Assembly (NCBI RefSeq): GCF_002078875.1
Contig: NC_034421.1
Location: forward strand, 5,556,499 to 5,620,498
Direction of reading: 5' to 3'
Source: Numida meleagris
Taxonomy: Eukaryota; Chordata; Aves; Galliformes; Numididae
Length of the DNA stretch: 64,000 bases
The position numbers and the translations under genes are program-made. The notes beneath the pieces are model-generated. The model had not been told where the DNA came from. It did no database searches and was given only the letters and a program-made list of their open reading frames with translations. Each line of letters opens with the position of its first letter. The first letter of the stretch is position 1. Below, piece by piece: positions 25,996-37,218 of this stretch.

Positions 25996-28795
25996 AACGC
26001 TGCTGTCCACAGAACAACAACAACTCTTCCTGCAGCTCCACACAACAGCTGCGATCACGCAGCTGCCCGCCTTTCCTAGCTCTCCCTGTGCAGTGTCCCC
26101 TCCATGGCTGTGCCCCAGGAGTCAGGAGCACCATCACGGAGCACAAACCCAGCACCAGCTCCTCAAGTCTAACAAATACTTCCAAAAACCATCACTTATG
26201 CTGCCTCTTTCCATGGCCAAAAGTAAGACTCTGAGTCAGGACCTTATCTCGTCAGCAGGAGGACAAGGTCCCAGCAACTGCACAGCTCTGAAGTGCCTCC
26301 CTTCTGCCTGAGAATCCCAAAGCCCAGCAACTCAATGCCAATTCCTCCCATTTCCACCTCATCAGACAGGGGACAGCAAGTCACAGCTGAGATGTCAGCC
26401 CCGACCATTGCCTGTAAAGCTGTTTGCTTACAGCATCCTGTAAGGCTCCAGTGATCTTTCAGTTAAATATCAGCCTGAGTATTCCAGGTGACCAAACGAG
26501 GTAAGACTGCTGACAGCTGAAATGAAGTGATAAAGAGAGAGAAAAAAGCAGCCCAGGTGCTTCCTAAAAGCCAGGGCTGGTAACTTTTTGTTCCCAGGTA
26601 AGGATTTTAAGAGAGCTCTTCTGATGCTCAGATCATTCTTCAGATGGCCCGAAGGCAAAGCAGCTTTCCAAGAAATTTCCCCCTCAGCACGTCTCCAGGA
26701 TGAGTGAGCTGAACTTTAATAAGGAGAGAGGCAGCTATGGGCATCTCAAATTCCTTCTGTTCTTACAGAAGGAAAGAGCGCACGTTTATGGGAACTGGAT
26801 GCTGATTTAATTGTCCTGGATAAAGTTATAAAACTCTGCTAGAGAGAAGATAAGCGAGTGCTCTAATTGCAGCACGGTAGGGAGGTGCCTTTTCCAAGCC
26901 ATGCTCTGGGGCAGAGCAGCAAGCAAGCAGAGTCCACGTCTCTCCATGGCATTCGATGAGCATTTGTGAGGCCCACCAGCACTCACTGCTGAAGCACTGC
27001 TCAAAGCAAGAAGGTCTGATCTGCTGTGCTCAGAGCGGCGGGGATCTAAGGTGCTCTATAGTCAGACAGGAGATAAGGAAAAAGGCAACACAAATTACAT
27101 GACCAAGCGAGATGTGGGTAGCAGACAAGCAGATAATTTTTTCAAGACAGGACAGCTGTATTTTTTTTTTTTTAAATCTGTTCTGAATGTTCTCAACTAT
27201 TGAATAAATGCGGCTCTAACAATTGCTGAGCAAGTGATATTCTGTATGATGGTTTGAAATTGCTCCCCTAAACCCCCGAGTAAAGCAGAAGTCACTCAGC
27301 AACTGTGCTTTAGGAGAAAGCAATTGCTGCAGGGCAGAGCCAAGGGGAAATTAGCCCTGAACAACTTTCCTTAACAACCTTTTCCTCTGTGAATGAATTA
27401 CTTGAGATGGGTGCTGAGATTCATCCAGCTGCAAGAGGAGCACGTCAGAGGAACTGGGCATTGTTGGCTGTGAATAACAACAACTCATTCACCAGCTATT
27501 CACCTCCCATCGCACAACACTTCCATTTCCCCCCAGACACAACTGTAAAATCTGCCTCCCCGTATATGAGATTCAAGAGACAAGGAAGAAACACATGAAA
27601 AATGTTTTTCCTTCAGGACTGCTTAAAGCCCCCTCCTTCCCCGCCCACGGACTGGTTTCACTTGGAGGAAATTTCCATATAAAACAAGCTGAAGATAACG
27701 GTGAGCACTGCACCTTGTTTGCTAGAAGATCAGATGCTACAAGCAGAGGAGTTTGTCACACAGAGGGGATGATGGTGGAGGTTTGCAAAGGATTAAAAGG
27801 CATCGAGGCACAGGGATGTGTCTGGGGGTGCTACAGTCTGTGAGCAAAGACAGCAGAGGAACTTGAGTGAAGAAACAGAGAGCAGAAGAGACAAGCAGCA
27901 ACTTCTCCTGAGTCACCAGCAGCAGGCAGCTCTGTTTTGGCCTTAGTGGGTACAAAGGGGCTGCGTTCAGATGCAGAAACCAGGACCTTGCAAAGCTGCT
28001 CTCCGACTCCCTAAGGCAGTGGCAGGAGAGATGCTGAGATGTCTCCCATGGTACCTTCCCATCAAAGCACTAGGCCTCCAGTTTAGGTTCTACAACTCTC
28101 CACAGTTCTCATCGAATCCTGATGAGATGCATCACATAAACCCAAAGCTTTGGCTCTGGTTGGGCAGCTCCCAGTGCCCAAATGTGCTGCTTGCAGCGAG
28201 GAGAGCCACAGGCAAGTCTCACAGCCCATAACCTGCACACCTGAAGCTATGCATTGAACTCTTATCCCTGCAGCAAGGCTGAGTGATCCTGGAAACAACT
28301 CTTGCTCTTTCCTGTTCCACTTAAAGCAATGTCTTTTGATCTGGATGTGCCACTCCAGATGACACTCCTCCAGGCTAGAACTGAATGCCCAGGAAAATTT
28401 CCTCCAGAGCCAGGAGGAGCTGTACAACTCTACAAAAACTTATTTCCTTCCCCACCCTGGAAGCAACACCAGCAGCAGGAGTTCCCCGATCGCAAAAGGC
28501 AGTTGGCAGCGGGTGGGACGGGAAGGCTCAGCATGCTGCAGCTCGCAGGCCAGCGTAATTAGGATTCTACCCAGAGCAAAGCTGGACTTGCAGAGGGAGA
28601 GGGACCATCTGGAGGGATGATTGGGTAATTAGCAGCTATGGCTGCACAAGCTCCTTTCCCGGGAGCAGTTTCATGTTCAAATGCAGACACACATACGCCC
28701 GTGCCAAGAACACTGCCCATGGAAGAAGTGCTCAGACAGAAGGGCTGATGCGTCAGTGTGATGCTCTGCTCCGATCTCACAGCCGAGCCCCCCAG

Positions 28796-28948
28796 GAGCT
28801 GCCTCTCCCACTGTGGCACAATGACACATGGCATTCAGTGCCACACGAGCTGCCTCTCCCACCATGGCACAATGACACATGGCATTCAGTGCCACACGAG
28901 CTGCCTCTCCCACCGTGGCACAATGACACATAGCATTCAGTGCCACAC
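28796..28948 (+). repeat. Tandem repeat, three 51-bp units (minisatellite)
   Basis: Three near-identical units start at 28796, 28847 and 28898. Each begins GAGCTGCCTCTCCCAC, contains CACAATGACACAT and ends GCCACAC; a partial GCAGCTGCC follows. The units differ at only a few bases (ACTG/ACCA/ACCG and TGG/TAG). Because 51 is divisible by three, several frames on both strands stay open through the array. Confidence 0.95.
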
Positions 28949-31900
28949 GCAGCTGCCTGCCCTCCCAGCTGCAGGAGGGACATGCATGCGTTGACCCAGA
29001 TGAATCATCTCCATTTCAACCCCCAGAGGAGATATCCAGCCTCCTGATGCGCCCACCCCAGTTGGGAAGGATACAGCTAGCAATGTGCCAGCTGGTTCTG
29101 TGGGAGCCCATGCACCCAGTTTTGCTGGAGGGGGGAATGCAGTCAGGCTGGGAAGCAATAGGACCGAACCCCATCCCATTCAGTGCCTCACTGTTCGCTA
29201 CACATTGCAACTTGAAAGGACCTCGATGAGCCAAGTCAGATCTCAGAGGCTGCATGTTGCCTCTGAGTCACAGTTTAGGAAGCCTTGGGCTGAAGGAGAA
29301 GACGCTGCTTGCAGACATGCTGCCTCGGGTTGTGATCTAATAAGCTGCAGAGATCTGGGCACAGACGCTGGGGAGAAACGCAGAGAACGACACTTTGGTG
29401 GCTGTGGGAGGAAAATAAAAGCAGGAAAATAAAGCACAGCTTGATTGCAAAGTGCAGATGAAGCTTGGTTTGGTTCTGCTGCTAACTGGTTTTATCCTCC
29501 CTTCTCTCTGCCTTGCTCATTTTTGCAACACTCCCCCCCTCAAATAATCTACAAACTAAAAGAGTCCTGCTCTTGACAGGCCAAAATCAAGGGCACCAAG
29601 GGCCAGTTCCTGCCCTGCCCTTTTCAAGCCCTTCTCCCTTCTTTGTCTGCCTGGGCACAGGACACCATGAGCATCCATCTGGCTGGGAGGGACCCACGGT
29701 GGCACAGCGAGGGCAGTGGGAAGGGAACACCCCAACTAGCAGCCAACACTGCCAATTTAATATCTTCTTCCAGTTCCTGTTTGAAGGCTGTGCTGGCAAA
29801 ACCAGAAAGGGGAAAGACAGAAGGAGAGCAGGAATGAGAAGCAAAGTGTTGCAGAATGAGAGAATCCCCAACATCCACAGCATAAATGAATGTGCCCTGC
29901 CAAGACCACCTACCTCCATGTGCACAAAAGGTCAGTTGGGTTGCCTTGGTTCTTGCCAACAGGCAGAGTCCAAAGAACTTATTAATGGTAATGAATCCAC
30001 TAATCGTGAGACTCTTGTGCTCTGGGGAAAAGTCATAAGAAACTAAGCCCCAGAATGGATCTTGTTATCGCATTAGAAAGGATTAACACCCCTTTCTCGG
30101 CCAGCTGCCCAGTGCGCATCTTTCTCTGGGCTTACAGCAGCTTTGCTGCGCATTTCCCTCTCTTAGTCCCTGGGCATGTTCATGCGAAGGAAGGATAGCA
30201 CTGAAGCAGGAAAGTCCATCCTTTCCCATGTCAAGGGAGGCTGAAGTGCTCTCTGCCCCCATCTGCCCCAGGCTCAGTCCTCCCATGCAGGGCATCATCC
30301 CTAAGTGCTGGAGCATGGTCTGAGCACAATCCTGCTTCAGCTTCCCAAGGAATGGAGGAGGAAAGAGAAAAGGTAGAGAGCACCAAGTGGGCTCACATCC
30401 CTCCAAGGGGAGGCTGCGTTCTGGAAGAAACTCCACTGCCAACCCATCTCTGCAACATGGAGAGATGCCAGGAGGAGCAATTAAGCAACCCTCAGAAGTA
30501 CCTTTCAAACCGCCAGCTGCCTGCCTGGGCTGTGTGTGCCTTTGCACAGGTCTACAAAAGCCAAGGAGCCAAAGGCAGGACAATACCAAGCAGATACAGA
30601 GTTAATTAAGACCGAAGCGCTCACATTAGAACTGTCCTGCAGCATTAGATAAATACAAAGCACTTCACATCTCTCACCCCTCTCCTGCATTCAACCTGCT
30701 GAGCTCTCCGAAAGGCTCCACGAGGAGGAAAATGCTCCTCTGCATAACAATATAACACACAAGTGAAGAGCAGCAACAACACACCGGAGGTGACCCAGAT
30801 CCTTTATTTACCACGGCAGCATCTCCTGCTGGGAGAAGGGAGCCAAAGGGGCTGCGTGGGGACAGCAGAGATCTGAGCTCTTACAGATAAACTGCTGGTC
30901 ACACTTGCCCTTCCCATCCATGCTGAGCTCTCCTCTCTCAGACCAGGCCAACCCAAAAGCACTGTGAAATTCCCCTTTCGGTTCCCACTGCTGGGAATCT
31001 CCTGCACTCAGAGCCCATCCTGCTGCTGCTGTTCCTGTCACTGTGTGATGCCAAGGGAAACAGCCTGGCCACCAAGCTCTCCAGGAGCTGAAGGGGCTTT
31101 GAACCACCAGAACCCCCCTAAGGCACCACAGCTGGTGTCCAGTGCTGGCCGGGTAGTCACAGCCTCACACATCCATTGAAAATACCACAGGGACCCCTGC
31201 CCATGAGCCAGGTCCTCCCCTTCACAGCACTGCAAGGAAACCCGAACCAGGAGCATCACCTGCTCAGCACAGGGCATCATTCACCCTCCACTGCCCACAG
31301 CTTATTGGAGCGCTAGTGAACATTATTTCAGGCTGAGGACAACAACACTGGGCTTTAGTAGGACTTGGCAGATGAGACTGGATGACCAGCATCTCATTCC
31401 TACTTCCCTGCAGAGCTCCACTCTGTTTACTTCTACCCAAAACCAGGGCTTAGCTTTAATCCTGCAGCCCCTGCGTGAAGGTTTGGATGTTGTTTTGTTC
31501 TCCTTGGCAGCTTTCCCTGGGAGGGGAATGGATGGTTGGCATGCTCACCAGTGATGCCAAACACAGCAGCTCAGCACAGGGATGGAGCAAGTGATGCATC
31601 CTCTCCAGTCCAGCCCTGGGCTTGCATCTCCATACTGCTCTGCAGGCAGACAACATCCTGCTGCTGGTCAGTGGGAATTGCTTGTTTGAGGCCAGAGCTG
31701 TGAGTTCTGAGCCATGTGCACAACAGCCTTCCCTGTTATGCTACTCCTGGCTCACCCCATGTCCTTCCCCCTACACAATTTGCTGTTGGAGTGATGAAGG
31801 CCACTGTAGGGCTGGATCAGTGCACAATATCTCAGTGCCTGTAACTGAGAATTTCCTGCCAGTTTCCTACGGTCTAAAGCTTACCCAGCAAAACAGACTC

Positions 31901-33501
31901 AGATGGCAGCTTCAGGCTGGGTGAGTGCATCACAGCAAATTTGGGGTTTCTCTGAAACTCCTGATGGGCTGTGAAGGAGGAAGGAGAATATCTCACAGCG
32001 CTCCTGCCTCATCAAACAGCTCCCAGAGCTGAGCACAGGGAACCTGACTGCTGCAGCAAGGGGCCAAGACCCTGATAAGCAGATCCTGCAATCTCTTTGA
32101 TGCTGCTAATAGCCTTTACATAACAGCCCACTTCCTGGCTGCTTAATATCTCTGCTTAAGAAACAATCATTCTGTGGTTAATTTTAAAAGCTCCACTTTG
32201 CAGGAAATCACACAGTATTTTAGACACCTGCTCCAAGGTCTTTGGTGGTCTCTACCCATCCAGCTACAGCTCTGTGCCACCGCAGTGCTCAGCATGAGGC
32301 AGGAACAGGATCAAGGGTAAATCCAAGGGATGATACCTGCTCATTTCCAAAACAATACAATTGCAGGCAGTAGATGATGACAGACACGATTAGAGGTCGT
32401 ATCTCCTCTTGAAGAGCTACAGCTACCCCAGTTAGCTGCCTTCAGGCATTTCCTCACCTCTGAGCCACTGGTGTCTTCAGCAGCCTCTAAGAGGAGACCT
32501 TCTGCAAGGAGTTGCTCTGCATGCCTCCTTTTCTGCAGGAGCTCGCAGGGATACTGTTAACCCACACGCAGTCCAGATTTTGCTTGTGATGGTAAGGCAA
32601 GCAAGGAAAGCACTGCCCTATGACAGGGGGCAAGCCAGCAGCCATGGGTCACCCAGTGCCAGCTCCAAGTGTAACAAGCAATGGACCAGGGCCAGACCCA
32701 TCCAGGCAGAAGGATCAGGAAAGAGCTGGAGACAGGTGCACCTACAGTCCTGCTAAGAGTAGGGCCAAGAGCCCCATGCTGAGCTTAAATAGAGGGCCAC
32801 AGGGAGGGCAGGGGCACCCAGGTAAAGGTCATCTGGGTAATTAAGGTCTATTAGCACCTGCAGCACCTGGCAGGGATGCTGTTCCATGCAACTGCTGAGC
32901 TCGGAAGAAACTAAAGTTTGAATCAGCAAGTGACTGGATGTGCTGCACACCCCTTATGCCTGTTTCAGGCTGAGAGTGGTACAAATGTCTCTAATGCCTT
33001 CAGCATCATGATACTTACCTTATTGGTCCTACAGAGACATACAGGGTGTTTCAGCAGCATCTCTATACTGCTGCGTGTTCTAGCATGCACACTCCTAATT
33101 AACCTTGTGCCAGGAGCTGTGCTGTGCTGGGTGACCTCCCAGACCCATGCAGCAGTTTTCACAGAGCTCTCATGCTTTTGTTTGGTCTAAATCCTCAAAT
33201 TCCCTGTCAGGGATCTCAGCTTCCTTGGACAGGGTGCTAACATCTTTGTCCTCCAGGAAAAAAAAAAAGAGAAAGTCACTGCAAACCCACAGAAAGCTGC
33301 CAACAAGAAGCACATAGCTGGACTCGGAGTCCTGCAGCCAGCAACCCGCAGTGTCTGAGGGCTGGTAGGGAAATGGGACTCAGAGCACGCGCTGGGGGGA
33401 CCACATCTGAGCACCCCCCAGTGCCACTGCCAGCCCCATGGGCTCCTCCATCAGGGAGGAGGGAGAAAGGAAGAACAGGAGGAGACTTCTGCTGTACTTA
33501 C

Positions 33502-33661
33502 GTTGCCAAATTCCTGTCTAGGAAACACCTGTTTCTCAGCAGCCCTGCCCAGAGCTGCACACCGACGATCCCAAAGATGAAGAAGACAAAGAAGCACAAG
33601 AGGAGGACGTTGCCTAACATAGGCAGAGTATCTAACAGCAGGGTGACGAGTATTCGCATAC
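33502..33661 (-). CDS. CACNA1H: CACNA1H exon D: S4-S5 linker, segment IS5 and start of pore turret
   Basis: 160 bp: two bases completing Ser (A|GT), 52 codons, two bases. It starts [18 protein letters not shown] (S4-S5 linker). The strongly hydrophobic run [19 protein letters not shown] is helix IS5, then [16 protein letters not shown] opens the extracellular turret. The acceptor is ccccccag|GT and the donor AC|GTAAGT. The IS5 block is shared by all Cav3 channels. The turret end (DRNLA-T) differs from the human Cav3.2 sequence I remember, as expected for this variable loop. Confidence 0.95.
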
Positions 33662-34758
33662 CTGGGGGGAGAAGGAGAAAACAGGTTAGAGGAGCTGGGT
33701 GATGGGCCAAGCAGGGTGCTCCATACCGTGCAGCCAGGGCAGAGGAACTGGGATGCGCCGATCAGATTTTCGGATGCTCTCAGTGACAACGCTCTGCACC
33801 ACGCAGATACGGGCAGAGCTGCAACGCAGCCACAGAGCATCCGCCTCCCGAGGAAAGTGTCAAAATACGCATTTATAGACATAATGAGCATCTCACGGGA
33901 ATGACACATGTTGTTCCCCTAGACAGTGCAGGGCCCACGTAGGATAACTGCAGCTGCTCTCCTGACCTGCTCCATTCCTCTCCCACCACCAGCAGCTGAG
34001 AGCAGCTCATGCTCCAACCTTGCAAGCAGGGAGCACAGGCTAAAATTTGACATTTTCTGAGGCAGGAAGCAAAAGCTTCTACCCCAACAAGTGCTCCCAG
34101 CTCTGTTCCCTGCTTAGTGCTGCTGAGGACCTTTCCATTCAGTCCTTCAAATCCCTGCAAGGCTCCCTGAGAACGTGCACGCACACTGCGGGCTCTCCAG
34201 CACCTGTGCTGCCAGGGACAAGCTGATTTCTGAGCAAGAACTCTCAGCTTAAATAAAATGCTGGAGCAACGAGTGAAGCTCGCGAGGCCGCAGCAATCCT
34301 TTTTGTCCCCACCAGCTCCTGGCATCGCTCCCTGCATGGACTGAGCAGGGACTGGGTGCTGCCGCAGGGCACCTTCAAACCCAAAGAGAAAGCCAGAATA
34401 AAAAGGGAATGAGGACTTGCTGCTCGGCAGAGGTTAAATGAGCCTCGGAGACAGTGACTGGCTCTCGTTTCTACAGCGGATAATTCATGAGAGGAGGAAT
34501 AATGAAAAGAGCAATGGACAAAGGCAAGTGCTAAATCATAGGAAAGAATAAAACAAGAAACTGAGCATCGGGAGCCAGGTGCTTGGCAGAGAGAAGGGCT
34601 CAGGTTTACGGCACGATGGCAAACCAGGATCTGCAGGTTCAGGCAGTGACACTGTCGCCTTTGGAGATGTTTTGTCCCACTAAAAAGTGCTCAGCAAACT
34701 CCTTTCTTCACCTGCACAGGGTCTGCTTCTCAGCCCATCAGCTGCCCCATGAGGGGAT

Positions 34759-34870
34759 GGGACTTGGAGCAACTTGGTCTAGACGGAGGTGTCCCTGCCT
34801 ATAGCAGGGGGGCTGGAACTACGTGATCTTAAAGGTTCCTTCCAACCCAAACCATTCTATGATTCCATGA
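34759..34870 (+). repeat. CR1 LINE 3'-end fragment
   Basis: Contains AGCAACTTGGTCTAG, GTGTCCCTGCC, TGATCTTAAAGGTTCCTTCC and ACCATTCTATGATTCCATGA, the full set of CR1 3' landmarks. It is well preserved. Confidence 0.9.
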
Positions 34871-36317
34871 GTCGCACTCACACAGATGTGAGCTATTTTT
34901 CCCCCATCAATTTCCAGTTCGCCACCAGTTTCCAATGTTCCTGCTCATTCCGTGATGCCCCCGGGCCCAGTGAAAGGAGGAGCAGGGCTCCAGCCCTGTG
35001 TCAATCTATTTTACCAAAAAATGGTTAAAATTCCTCTCTGTGTGCCAGACAACTTTTTTCCGCTCAGCTACTCCTGGTATTTCGGGTTGTTTGGTGGCAC
35101 CGTTCTTGAGATTGAAGCCATCTGCTCGCTATCCGCTCCGGGTGCTCGGGGCTCTCAGCAGAGCTCAGGCTCTGCCATGGGAAAAGTCCACGAGCACTGC
35201 CTGGGCTGAAACGAGGATTTCTTTTTGTTCCCATTCCATGGGAAGCCTGGTTGGAACCACACAGCAGAAAAATAAAAATAAAGCAGTGAAGAGGGCTTGA
35301 AAAAACAGCGACCACTACTAAAAAAAATAACCACCCAAACTACAGCCCTTGCCAAACGTATAAATTGCAGAAATTGTATTTTTCCAGTCATTTCCAAGGA
35401 ATAATTTCTAATAGAGACGATGTTTTTATTGGCTGGGGTTCTCCTTTCTTTTCTTAACAAATAAAAACGAAATAATCTCGTGGGTGAATTTATTGTGCCT
35501 GGAAGCACGGCGCTAGCAGCACTGGCTGGAGCCCAGGAAAGTGCCCAGGCACCATGGGGATACATCGCCGGGCAATTTCTCATGGGTCCCTGCGACTGCA
35601 CGCCAGGCCCATCTCCAGCCATAATTCATATCTGCTCAATGTCGTTTTGTGGCTGAAAATGCTGCTCTGGATGGCAGCATCCCAGCACTGGTGATGGGCT
35701 GAGAAGCAGGGGGTGCCCCAGCTGATCCCCTGTTGGAGATGGAGCATCCCCACGGATGAAAGAAAAGCAATGGAACATCGCTGGAAACCCCAACATCCAA
35801 CAAACAGAGGGTTTTTGCTATCCCTTCTCTGTAGGCCCTGGATTATGGCATCGGTCTGAAACAGTGACAGCAGTGAAGTGCCAAGCGGATGGAGCTGGTG
35901 TGTCATAAACAGCTAAATCTGTCATTTTCTGTCCTCCAGGATCCGAGGTACTTCCAGGAATGCTGATCCCAGCCTGGCACTGGTTCAAGATGCTTAACAC
36001 TGTCGGACCAGCCTGGATGCTCACCATGCTGGGCGGCACCAAAAATGGGCTTAAATCTTCAGGTTTAATCTCATGTGCTATTAACAAAACATGGTGGTTT
36101 CCTGTTGCCTATCTTCTGACCAAAAGAAAACAACCAAACTATCGAGTGTAGTAGTGGACAGCCTGAAAGCTGCACTTCAAAGCTCCAACGTGAGACTGAT
36201 ACAGAGAACTGCATGTTTGTCTGAAGCACTGGAACCAACACTGACCTGGGGGAGTTTGTTGTGCCACCTCTGGATGTGCCAACGTGATGGGCAATTAATC
36301 CCAGCAGGATGCTCAGT

Positions 36318-36394
36318 GAGGGTGGTTGGACTTGTTGATCTTATTGGTCTTTTCCAACTTTCATGATTCTACGATGAATTCTATGGTTCTATGA
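36318..36394 (+). repeat. CR1 LINE 3'-end fragment
   Basis: Contains GGTTGGACTTGTTGATCTTA, GGTCTTTTCCAACTTTCATG and a degenerate tail of ATTCTA(T/C)G-like octamers. Confidence 0.85.
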
Positions 36395-37120
36395 CTGGAG
36401 GGGTTTGTCATTCAAGCATGCTCTTAAAAAGACCCCAAATGTACTTCTTTTTGGGGAGGAGCATGTATAATTTCCACATGGTGCTGCTGCATTTTGTATT
36501 GAGAGGGGTTTGGTTAGTAAGTGATGAAAGAGCGATGAAATTAGTGCCTTGAAAGGGTCGCTCAGCAGACAGCTGGTATGGCAGGAAATTATTTCACCTT
36601 GTTGGTTCATCTTTCAAATTGGATTTAGAAGACAAGCAGCTGAAGCCACTTGAAAATGGATTTAGGGACCCCTTGAACTTCCTGTTGTGGATGAACCCAA
36701 TTTTGTTCTACATGACAGCAAACCCTCCGTGGTGTTTTACCAATGACGGAGAATACCGTGCTTCTAATCCTGAACACAAAGTGACCGAAAGACCTTAAAT
36801 AACCGAGAGGAAAAAAATGAGCCCATCCCAGGCAAGAAAATCTCTCTTAGAATTGATGGGAACTTTGCTGTTTACTAAGAGATGGGAGTTACTTGTTTCA
36901 GAGAGTTCACAAAAATGCTGGAAATCAGCCACAAAAACTTAGCACCCCAGGTATACAATCTCATTTGTCCTTTGCTAACACCTGTAATAATAATAATAAA
37001 TCATGTCTAACTTCGCATTAAAAAAAAATAAACTCAATAAACTTGCCCTCAGCAGCAACAGAAGAGTGCATCAAAAGGCTTAAGGCAGAGCCTCCCAGTG
37101 CCATGCTGATGGTTACTTAC

Positions 37121-37218
37121 TTGGGACCCTGTTAATGGCTCGCAGCGGCCGCAGCACGCGCACGGTGCGGATGGCAGACAAGCTGACGTTGTGTCCGTCC
37201 AGGGAGTACTCCATCATG
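37121..37218 (-). CDS. CACNA1H: CACNA1H exon C: IS3-S4 loop with DGH metal site, and voltage sensor IS4
   Basis: 98 bp: one base, 32 codons, one base. It reads [21 protein letters not shown] then [11 protein letters not shown]. The regularly spaced arginines (R-x-x-R-x-x-x-R-x-x-R pattern from AIRTVRVLR) are the IS4 voltage sensor. The loop contains Asp-Gly-His followed by the N-glycosylation sequon Asn-Val-Ser. In human Cav3.2 these are H191, required for high-affinity nickel/zinc block and ascorbate/redox sensitivity, and N192. From memory, Cav3.1 has Gln here and Cav3.3 lacks the His, so this exon is the best paralogue marker in the window. Acceptor ccccacag; donor CCA A|GTAAGT, phase 1. 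Confidence 0.95.

Larger units (their letters stand above)
25806..33501 (-). other. CACNA1H: CACNA1H intron between exons D and E (7696 bp)
   Basis: GTAAGT donor, cccctccag acceptor. It contains one CR1 fragment near its 3' end (25882-25995), the 51-bp tandem repeat at 28796-28948 and a poly-T tract (27161-27173). Many short overlapping ORFs lie here, none with recognisable homology. Confidence 0.9.
33662..37120 (-). other. CACNA1H: CACNA1H intron between exons C and D (3459 bp)
   Basis: GTAAGT donor and a C-rich acceptor (ccttctccccccag). It contains two plus-oriented CR1 3' ends (34759-34870 and 36318-36394). Nothing else was recognised. Confidence 0.9.

Noticed and set aside
25484..26185. 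Minus-strand 233-codon frame interpreted as one coding unit
   Set aside because: Only 25805-25490 is homologous to Cav3.2. The part above 25805 lies upstream of a good acceptor (cccctccag) and overlaps a CR1 fragment, so it is intron.
28673..28994. Repetitive peptides encoded on both strands across the minisatellite
   Set aside because: An open frame is a by-product of a 51-bp period. The peptides differ by frame and have no family resemblance.
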